Shown here in pieces: positions 14,736-22,679 of a stretch of 43,940 bases of DNA. Source of the stretch: a virus; IMG/VR virus record IMGVR_UViG_3300049791_000040, positions 1-43,940 of that record. The stretch is one strand, 5' to 3'. A program made the position numbers and the translations under genes. The notes under the pieces were generated by a model. The model did no database searches, had not been told where the DNA came from, and was given only the letters and a program-made list of their open reading frames with translations. Position 1 is the stretch's first letter, and the number at the start of each line of letters is the position of its first letter.

Positions 14736-14764
14736 TTTACATTTGACCGCGATGCGCTTTACAT
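14736..14764. promoter_or_regulatory. paired TTTACAT motifs upstream of second early gene
   Basis: TTTACAT at 14736-14742 and 14758-14764, exactly 22 bases apart (about two helical turns), in the 111-bp gap before ATG 14799. The reverse complement also occurs at 14703-14709 and 14108-14114, and the forward form at 13749-13755. They may be a second regulator's sites or weak promoter hexamers. Confidence 0.4.
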
Positions 14765-14798
14765 GTGTCCTCACTGCACCACAACAGGAGGACAACAA

Positions 14799-15059
14799 AT
14801 GCACAAGATTGAACCAACGCGCACGCGCAAACATGGAACGCGCGTAACCACCACGAAAGACGGCGCGGCCATTGTTGAAGCCTGCCGCTCGATCGTCGCC
14901 AACGGCCAGTACGAAAAGATCAACGGCCACATGGTCGATCTGTTCACAGCGTCGGCCATCGTCAAGGTCCATGACGCGCTGAGCGACACCAGCAAACCGA
15001 AACTGCTGGCGCTTCCGGTCGCTCGGATGGCTTCGATCGCTTTCCAAGTTCTCAAATGA
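14799..15059 (+). CDS. small hypothetical early protein
   Basis: 86 residues from ATG 14799 with AGGAGG upstream. A basic N-terminus (MHKIEPTRTRKHG) is followed by helices, including a segment reading FTASAIVKVHDALSDTSKPKLL. It resembles small early-region phage proteins seen beside regulators. No recognised domain. It may be DNA- or protein-binding given the charge pattern. Confidence 0.7.
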   Translation: MHKIEPTRTRKHGTRVTTTKDGAAIVEACRSIVANGQYEKINGHMVDLFTASAIVKVHDALSDTSKPKLLALPVARMASIAFQVLK

Positions 15060-15122
15060 TGAACCCCCGCACAATCATCCTGCTCACTGGACAACCAAAT
15101 TCTACGCAATGGGAGTGGCACT

Positions 15123-15290
15123 ATGAGACACGAGAAGCGGCTGGGCCTGCTCGACCACGCGCTGAACCCGAGGTTCCTCCAGCGCCGCTGGCAATGCGAG
15201 TGGTGTGACTGCCCGCTCGCAGCCGGGGACGTGCTCTGCGAGAACTGCACGCGCGACATGCTGGACACGGAGATGGAGGAAGACACATGA
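15123..15290 (+). CDS. small zinc-ribbon-like protein
   Basis: 55 residues from ATG 15123. Cys pattern WQCEWCDCPL, then VLCENCTRDM, giving CxxC and CxxC knuckles suited to one zinc ion. The stop overlaps the next start (ATGA). Function unknown; such proteins often bind nucleic acid or host factors. Confidence 0.7.
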   Translation: MRHEKRLGLLDHALNPRFLQRRWQCEWCDCPLAAGDVLCENCTRDMLDTEMEEDT

Positions 15291-15490
15291 ACAACGGCGA
15301 TATCCTGCGCAAAGCCGCTGACGAACAAGGCCTCCCGCTACGGACACTCGCTCAGGTGAAAGCAGGGCTGGAACAGGCCAAAAAGACCAAGGCTGATGTT
15401 TCCATGGCTCGCCTCATGCTTAACCACGGTCGCCTGACCGAAGAGGCCCGCGAGTACGTGGCGCGCGAGTACACGGAGATGGAGGATTGA
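15287..15490 (+). CDS. small hypothetical protein
   Basis: 67 residues, overlapping the zinc-ribbon gene by four bases, GGAGGAAG upstream. Helical and charged, e.g. VKAGLEQAKKTKADVSMARL then LTEEAREYVAREYTEMED. No recognised family. Confidence 0.7.
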   Translation: MNNGDILRKAADEQGLPLRTLAQVKAGLEQAKKTKADVSMARLMLNHGRLTEEAREYVAREYTEMED

Positions 15491-15492
15491 CA

Positions 15493-15642
15493 ATGCGACT
15501 GATTTTCAAACACGGACGGATCGAAATCTGGGCAGTCAATGAGGTTTGGGGGACGGATTATTATGTCTATGGCATTTCCGCCAGTGGCGACCCCCGCGTT
15601 TGCCCGTCGATTGGTATGGCTTACGAAGTGGCCGCCCGATGA
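15493..15642 (+). CDS. 49-residue hypothetical protein
   Basis: ATG 15493, 2 bases after the previous stop, with GGAGG in the end of the preceding gene. Beta-like with repeated aromatic residues (FKHGRIEIWAVNEVWGTDYY, then VYGISASGDPRVCPSIGMAY). The stop overlaps the methyltransferase-like gene's ATG. Function unknown. Confidence 0.65.
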   Translation: MRLIFKHGRIEIWAVNEVWGTDYYVYGISASGDPRVCPSIGMAYEVAAR

Positions 15643-16274
15643 AGGTCCTTATTGGCTGTGAGCGCTTCGGAGTATTGCGCGAGGCATTTCGCAGACGAGG
15701 TCACGACGCATGGTCGTGCGACCTCGTGCCCGACGCAGAGGGCAGCCCGTTCCACATGCAAGGTGACGTGCTGGGAGTTTTGTACGGGGGCTGGGATCTT
15801 GCAGTGTTTCACCCGGACTGCACGTTCCTGACCAACTCTGCGGCGTGGGCATACGGTGACGGCCCTTACCATCAACGGGTCAAGCCCGGAACGCTTGTGG
15901 GCGCGGCCCGTCGCAAAGCGCGCGAGGAGGCCGTGGCATTCGTTCGCAGGCTATGGGCTGCTCCGATCCCGCGCATTGGAATCGAGAACCCACGCGGGCA
16001 TCTGTCGCGCGTACTTGGCAAATCTCAAACGGTGCAGCCGCACCAGTTTGGCGATGACGCAAGCAAGGCAACGTGTCTCTGGCTGAAAAACCTCCCCTTG
16101 CTGCGGCCGACGTATGCCGTTGCGCCGCGCATAGTCGATGGAAAGCCGCGCTGGGCCAATCAGACCGACACCGGCCAGAACCGGCTGCCGCCCTCCGTTG
16201 ACCGCGCCATGCTGCGCGCCGCCACGTACCCCGGCATCGCCGACGCGATGGCTGACCAATGGAGTGAAACATGA
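15639..16274 (+). CDS. DNA methyltransferase-like protein (C5-MTase-related)
   Basis: 211 residues from ATG 15639 (MKVLIGCERFGVLREAFRRR), which resembles motif I of the cytosine-5 methyltransferase fold. WDLAVFHPDCTFLTN occupies the position of the catalytic Pro-Cys loop, and PRIGIENPRGHLSR corresponds to the ENV-type motif. Length is about half of a full C5-MTase and there is no target-recognition domain. In true enzymes the loop reads PCQ; here it is PDC, so activity on DNA is doubtful. Phages carry many such short proteins annotated as methyltransferases. Overlaps both neighbours by four bases. Confidence 0.65.
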   Translation: MKVLIGCERFGVLREAFRRRGHDAWSCDLVPDAEGSPFHMQGDVLGVLYGGWDLAVFHPDCTFLTNSAAWAYGDGPYHQRVKPGTLVGAARRKAREEAVAFVRRLWAAPIPRIGIENPRGHLSRVLGKSQTVQPHQFGDDASKATCLWLKNLPLLRPTYAVAPRIVDGKPRWANQTDTGQNRLPPSVDRAMLRAATYPGIADAMADQWSET

Positions 16275-16546
16275 TCGACCCCAAAGTCTTTAAGCAGGTC
16301 CGCAAGCGCCTTGGCCTGAGCCAGGCGGAGCTCGCCGACGCGCTTGGCCTGTCCCGCGTCACCGTCAACAAGATGGAGCGCGGACGGCTGGCCAGGGGCA
16401 TCCCGGACGAGATCGCGGAGCGCCTGATGGTGCTGAAGCCACGCGCGGGGCAGCGGCGCGCTCACCTGGACGAGGCGCACGAGTTCGCCACGGGGCACCC
16501 TGTGGACGACGCGGACTTGTGGGATAACGAGGAGGACGAATCATGA
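16271..16546 (+). CDS. XRE-family HTH protein, second regulator
   Basis: 91 residues. HTH at about residues 7-50: FKQVRKRLGLSQAELADALG, then LSRVTVNKMERGR. A short acidic tail follows (DDADLWDNEEDES). It overlaps the preceding and following genes by ATGA. Possibly an early-gene modulator acting with the 14,277 protein. Confidence 0.8.
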   Translation: MIDPKVFKQVRKRLGLSQAELADALGLSRVTVNKMERGRLARGIPDEIAERLMVLKPRAGQRRAHLDEAHEFATGHPVDDADLWDNEEDES

Positions 16547-16758
16547 GAGTTGTTGTACTTGCCAACATGCGTTGGAAAATGCTATCGCCATCGCTCTACC
16601 AGCTGGCCTGTCCTGTGACGGCTGACCCTATCCACTTGGGCTACAACGGAGAAGTCTGGTTCCTGGAGGGGCACGGCATCATCGTCACGGTGCCGGACAG
16701 GGATACCGGGGCCATGTTGCTGGCCAAGCAGTTGAACGCGAAGGGGGTGGGGGCATGA
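16543..16758 (+). CDS. small hypothetical protein
   Basis: 71 residues, overlapping both neighbours by ATGA. Starts MRVVVLANMRWKMLSPSLYQ; beta-rich, with VWFLEGHGIIVTVPDRDTG. No family recognised. Confidence 0.65.
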   Translation: MRVVVLANMRWKMLSPSLYQLACPVTADPIHLGYNGEVWFLEGHGIIVTVPDRDTGAMLLAKQLNAKGVGA

Positions 16759-16928
16759 GCTTGCGCGAGGAGTATCTTGGCGACGGGCTTTATGCGTCGT
16801 TCGATGGGTGGCAGTTCCGCTTGCGCGCGCCGCGTGAAGAGGGCGACCACATCGTCTTCCTCGACCCATCGGTACTGGCCGCGTTTGAGCGCTACGTGAA
16901 ACAGGTTCTGGCAGATGGACCCCGATGA
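16755..16928 (+). CDS. 57-residue hypothetical protein
   Basis: ATG 16755 overlaps the previous stop (ATGA). Sequence MSLREEYLGDGLYASFDGWQ, then HIVFLDPSVLAAFERYVKQV. This pattern is common in small phage proteins in replication regions, but no function is known. The end overlaps the next ORF by 14 bases. Confidence 0.65.
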   Translation: MSLREEYLGDGLYASFDGWQFRLRAPREEGDHIVFLDPSVLAAFERYVKQVLADGPR

Positions 16929-17061
16929 CCCCGACAACTGGCAGGACGAGGCCGAGGACAAGGAAAGCACGGATAATGAACGTGATGATTTCGAGGAGGT
17001 TCCTGTTGTTGACCTGCTGCGCAGCTACGGCGACAGGTTTGGCGATTTCATCGGCGAGTAA
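16915..17061 (+). CDS. 48-residue acidic hypothetical protein
   Basis: ATG 16915 lies inside the previous gene. Very acidic N-terminus (MDPDDPDNWQDEAEDKESTD), then VVDLLRSYGDRFGDFIGE. It ends 6 bases before the polymerase start. Could be a DNA-mimic or a coupling ORF; both are inference. Confidence 0.55.
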   Translation: MDPDDPDNWQDEAEDKESTDNERDDFEEVPVVDLLRSYGDRFGDFIGE

Positions 17062-17067
17062 ACGCCG

Positions 17068-18909
17068 ATGAACCTCCTTGTCCTCGACTTCGAAACGTAT
17101 TTTGACGACGAGTATACTTTAAAGCGACTCACGACTGAGGCCTACATCCGAGACCCCCGTTTCGAGGCGCTGGGCTGCGGTCTCATTTTTGCGGACCGTG
17201 ATGATCAACGAAGGTGGATCAACGGGCCGGACTTGCCCGCTATGTTCAAAGAAATCGACTGGAGCAACACCGCGGTCCTCGCCCACCACGCCCAGTTCGA
17301 CGGCCTGATTCTCTCCCACCACTACAACATCAAACCGAGGTTCTGGTATGACACCCTATCTATGGCTCGTCTGGTGCTTGGCGTGCACCTCTCTGTGGGT
17401 CTCGACAGCTTGGCTCGCCACTTCGCCCTTGCGGGCAAAACGGTCCCGTACAATGAGTTTCGCGGAAAGAGGTTTTCTGACCTCGACAGGGATCTTCTTG
17501 GCCGTCTTGGCGCTGGCTGTTTACACGATTGTGCTCTGACGCTGGACATCTTCCAGCGCCTGCGAGCGCGCTTCCCACAAGACGAGTACGCCACGATTGA
17601 CACCACGGTGCGCATGTTCACCGAGCCGGTACTCGACGCCGATATCGACCAGCTCGGTGAAATCTGGCTGGAGGAGGAGGAGCGCCGGCAAAGCCTCGTG
17701 CGCGAGCTCGGCTCCACCTTCAAGGAGATCGGCTCCAACGAGACTTTTACCACGCTTCTCGCAGCCGAGGGCGTGGAGGTCGAGTACAAGGAGGGAAAAA
17801 ACGGCTCAATCCCTGCATTTGCCAAGACAGATCATTTTATGGAGGAGCTTTTAGAAGATGACAACCCTAGAGTACAGGCCCTCGCTGCTGCGCGGCTGGG
17901 CATCAAGTCGACCATCGACCAGACGCGCGCGGAGCGCTTTGGCTACATGGCTACACGAGGCCGTTGCCCGGTATATCTTCGATACTGCGGCGCGCATACA
18001 ACCCGCTGGAGCGGTGGAGACGGCGTCAACTGGCAGAACCTGCGACGAGGAGGGAAGCTCCGCAAGGCTATCAAGGCCCCTCCTGGGTGCGTCCTAGTCG
18101 TTGTCGACTCCTCCCAGATCGAGTGCCGCATACTCAACGAATTCGCAGGACAGGACGATGTCATTGAACGATTCAGAACGGGGCAAGATCCTTACATTGG
18201 TATTGCCAGCCAAGCCTACGGTCGACCGATCACCAAGGACGACAAGGCCGAACGCGGAACTGGCAAGCAACTGGAGCTCAGCTGTGGCTACGGCGCTGGA
18301 GGAAGTACTATCCAAAAGACGGCCCGGCTGGGAACTTACGGGCCTCCAGTGCACATTGACCTTCCAACAGCGGAAAGGTGGAAAAGCCTTTATCGCAACA
18401 CTCACCCTGCCGTCGTTGCACTATGGCGAGAGGCCGAGCTAGCGCTCTCGCGCATGCTCAACTTCGTCAACTTCGACTGGGGTCCGCTCCAGGTCCGCTG
18501 CGAGGAGGCCACGGGGCGACGCCGAATCAGCCTGCCCGGCTGCGCGGAGCTGATCTACGACAGCCTGGAGTGGCACGTCCCGACCTCGGATGACCCGTCG
18601 TGGCTGGAGCCGGGATGGCGTGTCAAGACCCGCCGCGGGTTTCCGACGAAAATGTACGGCGCGAAATTTGTGGAGAACGTTGTACAGTACATGGCGCGCA
18701 TGGTGGTCAGCCAGGCGGCGAACCGGATCGTGAAGTACAACATCAAGATTGCGACTACCTGCCATGACGAACTTGTCGGAGTTGTACCACTTGACATGGG
18801 ACAACAGGCATACGAGATAATGAGCGCTGAGTTGAACAAGTCTCCTGTCTGGATGCCAAATTTGCCGCTGGCCGCAGAGGGCGGCGTTTCCGAGAGGTAC
18901 GAGAAATGA
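17068..18909 (+). CDS. family A DNA polymerase
   Basis: 613 residues. The 3'-5' exonuclease domain has DFET (Asp7, Glu9), HHAQFDG (Asp78) and LHDCALTLD as Exo III. The polymerase domain has motif A VVDSSQIECRIL (Asp347), motif B R-x3-K-x7-YG (Arg396, Lys400, Tyr408), and motif C CHDELV (His566, Asp567, Glu568). It lacks a 5'-nuclease domain, as in T7-type replicative enzymes, and is shorter than bacterial Pol I. With the primase, SNF2 helicase and nucleases it makes a self-encoded replication set, notable for a likely temperate phage. Confidence 0.95.
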   Translation: MNLLVLDFETYFDDEYTLKRLTTEAYIRDPRFEALGCGLIFADRDDQRRWINGPDLPAMFKEIDWSNTAVLAHHAQFDGLILSHHYNIKPRFWYDTLSMARLVLGVHLSVGLDSLARHFALAGKTVPYNEFRGKRFSDLDRDLLGRLGAGCLHDCALTLDIFQRLRARFPQDEYATIDTTVRMFTEPVLDADIDQLGEIWLEEEERRQSLVRELGSTFKEIGSNETFTTLLAAEGVEVEYKEGKNGSIPAFAKTDHFMEELLEDDNPRVQALAAARLGIKSTIDQTRAERFGYMATRGRCPVYLRYCGAHTTRWSGGDGVNWQNLRRGGKLRKAIKAPPGCVLVVVDSSQIECRILNEFAGQDDVIERFRTGQDPYIGIASQAYGRPITKDDKAERGTGKQLELSCGYGAGGSTIQKTARLGTYGPPVHIDLPTAERWKSLYRNTHPAVVALWREAELALSRMLNFVNFDWGPLQVRCEEATGRRRISLPGCAELIYDSLEWHVPTSDDPSWLEPGWRVKTRRGFPTKMYGAKFVENVVQYMARMVVSQAANRIVKYNIKIATTCHDELVGVVPLDMGQQAYEIMSAELNKSPVWMPNLPLAAEGGVSERYEK

Positions 18910-19097
18910 GTTTCCCCAGTAGTCGTCCCCCCAAGCTCGTGGACATCGCGGGCGAGTTGCGCGGCGAGACCGACAAGGCGTTCCGCCTGTTCGATGGTGC
19001 CAAAACCGAGTGGGTGCCGAAGTCGCAGGTTGAGAAAAACAGCGATGGGACGTTCACGATGCCCGAGTGGCTGGCGAAAGAGCGGGGGTTCATTTGA
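18906..19097 (+). CDS. small hypothetical protein between polymerase and nuclease
   Basis: 63 residues, overlapping polymerase by ATGA and the nuclease start by TTGA. Pattern LVDIAGELRGETDKAFRLFD, then EWVPKSQVEKNSDGTFTMPEWL, matches small phage proteins that accompany helicase or nuclease genes. Function unknown. Confidence 0.75.
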   Translation: MSFPSSRPPKLVDIAGELRGETDKAFRLFDGAKTEWVPKSQVEKNSDGTFTMPEWLAKERGFI

Positions 19098-19780
19098 AGC
19101 TCCCTACCGCATCCCACACCATGCTCCAGGCGTTCGACAACTGCCCGTTCAAGGGCTATCGGATGTACATCAAGAAGGACCTGCCGAAGGAGCCTCCGAC
19201 CAAGGAGATGGCGTGGGGCACAACCGTGCACAAGGCGTTCTCGAAGCGCTTAGCGCAGGGGTCCGCGCTGCCGAAGGAGATGGAGCAGTATGAGCATCTT
19301 GTTGCGCCACTGGTTGTCCACAAGCCGTTGGCCGAGGTCCCACTCGCCATCCGAGCGGACGGAAGCCCGTGCGGCTTCTTTGACGACGACGTGTTCTGCC
19401 GAGGATATGGAGACGTGGCGATCATCAAAGGCACGACCGGGGCTCTCTTCGACTGGAAGACCGGGAAAAAGCGTGAGGACAAGGCCGAGCTCCGTCTCCA
19501 CGCGCTCATGCTTCAGGCCAGGTACTCCGACTTGACGCGGATCACCGGTTATTACGTCTGGCTACAGGAGAACAAGCTCGGCGCGCTCCATAATCTTTCG
19601 GAGACGCACGAGACCTGGGCAAACCTGAACGAGCAGATGGACGAGATCAAGTTCATGATGGAGCAGGACAATTTTCCGAAGACGCCCAACCCGCTCTGTG
19701 GATGGTGTGCAGTTTTGGACTGTGAACACAACAAGGTGAAGCAACGGCTAGAAAAGGAATACTGCTCCAAGGCGCCTTGA
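19094..19780 (+). CDS. PD-(D/E)XK nuclease with Fe-S-type cysteines (Cas4/AddB-like)
   Basis: Starts at TTG 19094 (reading KLPTASHTMLQAFDNC), overlapping the previous stop; 228 residues. The nuclease motif is seen as GYGDVAIIKGTTGALFDWKTGKK (Asp, then D-x-K, residues about 108-130). An N-terminal Cys (17) and a C-terminal cluster LCGWCAVLDC give four cysteines in the arrangement of Cas4 and AddB nucleases that hold a 4Fe-4S cluster. Such phage enzymes act in DNA end processing or recombination. It is not linked to any CRISPR array here. Confidence 0.85.
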   Translation: MKLPTASHTMLQAFDNCPFKGYRMYIKKDLPKEPPTKEMAWGTTVHKAFSKRLAQGSALPKEMEQYEHLVAPLVVHKPLAEVPLAIRADGSPCGFFDDDVFCRGYGDVAIIKGTTGALFDWKTGKKREDKAELRLHALMLQARYSDLTRITGYYVWLQENKLGALHNLSETHETWANLNEQMDEIKFMMEQDNFPKTPNPLCGWCAVLDCEHNKVKQRLEKEYCSKAP

Positions 19781-19783
19781 AGT

Positions 19784-19966
19784 GTGAGCAAGCCCGATGG
19801 CAACAGAACGCCTTGTGTCCTGTCGGGACCACAGCCCCCGTGGATATGCCGCGGTGAACGCCGACCAACTAGGTTGGGGGAGCAACAGACGGACTTGTCG
19901 GAGGGGGCCGAGAAGCCCGCACTGAAACCCGCCGTTGGCGTGACAGCTCGGAGAGACGGCGATTGA
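19784..19966 (+). CDS. weak ORF in a 200-bp gap
   Basis: 60 residues from GTG 19784, immediately after the nuclease stop. Composition is Pro-, Arg- and Gly-rich with no fold signal, and the ribosome-binding site is poor. The stretch may be noncoding spacer. Listed because it nearly fills the only gap over 150 bases in this operon segment. Confidence 0.3.
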   Translation: MSKPDGNRTPCVLSGPQPPWICRGERRPTRLGEQQTDLSEGAEKPALKPAVGVTARRDGD

Positions 19967-19979
19967 ACAAGGAGGCGAC

Positions 19980-20222
19980 ATGAACGACGCACCCAAACGA
20001 CACCTGCTGATCTTCTTCAAGACCGGCGGGGTAGTGAAAATCGAGGACCTGCCCGAAGGGTTCGACTTCGCCGGCATGTGTGTGTCGGTGCGCTCCGCGG
20101 GCTACTTCAACAACGGCGTGCTGTACTTCCCGCACGAGGCCATCAACGGCATGGCCTGGGTGCAGTCGGAGCAGGACATCCAGTTCACGCCCAATGACGG
20201 CAAGAGGACGACGCTGCAATGA
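19980..20222 (+). CDS. small hypothetical protein
   Basis: 80 residues with AAGGAGG before ATG 19980. Beta-rich (HLLIFFKTGGVVKIEDLPEG, then YFNNGVLYFPHEAINGMAW). It overlaps the VRR-NUC gene by ATGA. No family recognised, though position suggests a replication accessory. Confidence 0.75.
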   Translation: MNDAPKRHLLIFFKTGGVVKIEDLPEGFDFAGMCVSVRSAGYFNNGVLYFPHEAINGMAWVQSEQDIQFTPNDGKRTTLQ

Positions 20223-20509
20223 ACGAGACCGACTTGAAAGTCCTGTTCAGGGACTGGCTGAAGGGGCAGGGGGCCTACTTCTTCTCGCCGGTTCAGACTG
20301 GCTTTGGCAAGCGCACGGTCGACGACCTAATCTGCTTCCGTGGGCGGTTCATTGCGGCCGAGGCCAAGAGACCGGGGAAGTACAAAGACCCCTGGTCAGG
20401 CTGCACTGGCATCCAGAAGATCGTCCTCAACCAAGTCTCCAGCGCTGGTGGCGTGGCTTTTGCCTACGACGACTTGAAGACGGCTCAACGGATTGTTTCA
20501 CGCTTATGA
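20219..20509 (+). CDS. VRR-NUC domain nuclease
   Basis: 96 residues, the size of stand-alone phage VRR-NUC proteins. The catalytic core reads GFGKRTVDDLICFRGRFIAA then EAKRPGKY: conserved G-x-PD-like Asp, then E-x-K. These are PD-(D/E)XK-superfamily nucleases predicted to act on branched or single-stranded DNA and are very often next to SNF2 helicases in phages, as here. Confidence 0.88.
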   Translation: MNETDLKVLFRDWLKGQGAYFFSPVQTGFGKRTVDDLICFRGRFIAAEAKRPGKYKDPWSGCTGIQKIVLNQVSSAGGVAFAYDDLKTAQRIVSRL

Positions 20510-20712
20510 TCAAGCACGGCGTCGCACTCGTGAGAGCATCAAACAGTCCGAACGGCTGCGCCTGCGCGTATCAACGCCCTGGACGCACTCTTGAGGAGTT
20601 TTACGTGGTCATATTCAGGGGCAAAATCCTCACCCCGCGGTTCATGAGCTATGCCGCAGCCTTCGAGCACTCTGAAAAGCTACGGGCAGAGACCTGTGCA
20701 GATGTGGCATGA
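20506..20712 (+). CDS. 68-residue hypothetical protein
   Basis: ATG 20506 overlaps the VRR-NUC stop. Reads MIKHGVALVRASNSPNGCAC, then TLEEFYVVIFRGKILTPRFM. The end overlaps the helicase start by 11 bases. Unknown function; coupling supports expression. Confidence 0.65.
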   Translation: MIKHGVALVRASNSPNGCACAYQRPGRTLEEFYVVIFRGKILTPRFMSYAAAFEHSEKLRAETCADVA

Positions 20713-22258
20713 CCAATCTCGCAAGCTCGTCATCTATGATCTGCCCGACGCGGACAACGTCGCGCGCATGATCCCGACCGCGACGCGGCTCTCCAACGGC
20801 TTCATCGCCGTTCCGACCTCGACCTACAATCTGCAGATGCTGCGCTATCTCGGCATGCCCACGCTGCCGCCGCTGGAGGTGAACGGCTATGATTACCCCG
20901 GAAAGTACACACCGTTCGAAGCGCAGCGAATCACCGCAAACTTCCTCGTCGTCAACCCGCGATCTTTTGTCCTATCCGATATGGGAACCGGAAAAACGCT
21001 CTCGGCGCTATGGGCTGCTGATCACGTTATGTCTGTCCATCCTGGTCTGCGTTGCCTTGTTGTCGCTCCGCTTAGCACTCTCAGGCGGGTCTGGTCCGAC
21101 GCGATCTTCGCTAACTTTCTCGGACGTCGTACTTGCGCGGTGCTCCATGGCAACAAGCGCCAGCGCGTCGACCTGCTGGCAAAGCCCGCCGATTTCTACA
21201 TCATCAACCCCGAGGGGCTGGAGGTACTCAAGCGAGAACTGGACACATCGGTTCGTCCCGACATCCGCATGGTCATCGTCGATGAGGCGAGCATGTATAA
21301 GGATCGCACCACTTCACGACACTCGCTTGCGCGCCACCTGCTGGCGAAACGCGATTACCTCTGGATGATGACGGGCACGCCGACGCCGAACGCGCCCACG
21401 GACGCCTACGGACTGGCAAAACTCGTCAACAACTGCAGTGGTGAGTCCTACGCGTCGTTCCAGAACCGCACCATGATGCGGTTCAACCAGTTCGTCTGGA
21501 AACCGAGGAGCGGCGCGCATGCTGAAGTCCATCGTCTTCTACAGCCTTCCGTTCGTTTCGCTATTTCTGACTGCATTGATCTGCCGCCTTGCACGACACA
21601 GAAGCGCGAGGTGGCGCTCTCGGATGCGCAGGCCAAGGCGTACAAGGAGCTGAAGCGCGACTACGTCCTCATGACCAGGAGTGGTCCGATCACGGCGCAG
21701 AACGAAGCCGTGCTGCGCATGAAGCTGATCCAGATCTCCTGCGGCGCCGTGTACGGCGAGGGCAGAAAGATCACCCGGCTGGACGCGGCGCCGCGGATCA
21801 CCGCGCTGCGCGAGGCCATGGAGCAGTGCTCCGAGAAGATCATCATTTTTGCACCGTTGACAAGTGTCATAACTATGTTATGTGAGGAGTTGTCGGACTA
21901 CTCTTGTGGTGTTGTTAGAGGTAGTAGTGATGGTGGTCCGAGTGACAAGGAGAGGAACCAGACCCTCTCCGACTTCATGTCGAAGGAGAAGCCGCGCGTA
22001 CTGATTGCGCACCCGAGAACGATGGCGCACGGCCTGACCCTGACACAGGCTACGTGCGTCATCTGGTTCGGGCCGATCGACTCCACCGAGTTGTACCTGC
22101 AAGCCAACAAGCGGATCGATCGGCCCGGACAGGTGCATGCGACCACGATCGTGCAGCTGACTTCGACGAGCGTTGAGACCGAGATTTATCGCCGGCTGGA
22201 GGCCAACGAGACCTTGCAGGGTGCCCTGCTGGCCTTGGCCAAGGGAGGATGGGAATGA
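20702..22258 (+). CDS. SNF2-family (SF2) helicase
   Basis: 518 residues from ATG 20702 (MWHDQSRKL); an upstream in-frame ATG at 20651 is possible. Motif I SDMGTGKT, motif II VDEAS, motif III TGTPTPN, motif V/VI region THGLTLTQ-like then LQANKRIDRPGQ. The last motif is diagnostic for SNF2/RapA-type ATPases. With VRR-NUC it is the common phage helicase-nuclease pair, probably remodelling replication or recombination intermediates. It overlaps the next gene by ATGA. Confidence 0.92.
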   Translation: MWHDQSRKLVIYDLPDADNVARMIPTATRLSNGFIAVPTSTYNLQMLRYLGMPTLPPLEVNGYDYPGKYTPFEAQRITANFLVVNPRSFVLSDMGTGKTLSALWAADHVMSVHPGLRCLVVAPLSTLRRVWSDAIFANFLGRRTCAVLHGNKRQRVDLLAKPADFYIINPEGLEVLKRELDTSVRPDIRMVIVDEASMYKDRTTSRHSLARHLLAKRDYLWMMTGTPTPNAPTDAYGLAKLVNNCSGESYASFQNRTMMRFNQFVWKPRSGAHAEVHRLLQPSVRFAISDCIDLPPCTTQKREVALSDAQAKAYKELKRDYVLMTRSGPITAQNEAVLRMKLIQISCGAVYGEGRKITRLDAAPRITALREAMEQCSEKIIIFAPLTSVITMLCEELSDYSCGVVRGSSDGGPSDKERNQTLSDFMSKEKPRVLIAHPRTMAHGLTLTQATCVIWFGPIDSTELYLQANKRIDRPGQVHATTIVQLTSTSVETEIYRRLEANETLQGALLALAKGGWE

Positions 22259-22671
22259 ACGCACAACCCACACACGCCGATTGTATTGGCCAATATATAA
22301 AGCTCCGCAACTTCATCGCCGCGCGCCAGAAGGCGTTCGACGCGGAAATGGCGCCCTACGTTGCCGCCATGAAGGCGCTGGAGGACTGGGGCGCGGGAGT
22401 TCTTAACGAGCTCGCTGGTAACGATGACGAGAAGGCCTCTCTCGCTACCCCGCAGGGCACCATGTACCGCAAGAAGACCCTGTCCCTGAAGGTGGCCGAC
22501 CGCGAGGAGTGGTTTGCGTTCGTCTTCGCCGATTCTGACAATGTGCGTTTCCTGACCGCTGCTGTTTCCAAGGAGGAGGTTCAGGACTACATGAAGAAGT
22601 ACCAGTCCACACCCCCCGGTATCGAGACCTCATGGGTCCGCCAGACCCTGTTCAACTCCCCGAAGAAGTAA
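22255..22671 (+). CDS. hypothetical replication-region protein
   Basis: 138 residues from ATG 22255, overlapping the helicase stop, with GGAGG nearby. An N-terminal coiled helix (YIKLRNFIAARQKAFDAEMA) is followed by a beta/helix part: TPQGTMYRKKTLSLKVADRE, then WFAFVF, KEEVQDYMKKY and a final TLFNSPKK. I know this architecture from many phage hypothetical proteins beside helicases and primases; no activity is established. Confidence 0.75.
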   Translation: MNAQPTHADCIGQYIKLRNFIAARQKAFDAEMAPYVAAMKALEDWGAGVLNELAGNDDEKASLATPQGTMYRKKTLSLKVADREEWFAFVFADSDNVRFLTAAVSKEEVQDYMKKYQSTPPGIETSWVRQTLFNSPKK

Positions 22672-22679
22672 GGACAACA

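Noticed and set aside
20889-21368. 159-residue +1-frame ORF inside the helicase gene
   Set aside because: Ser/Thr/Arg-rich shadow; helicase motifs are dense on the main frame and no good ribosome-binding site was seen.
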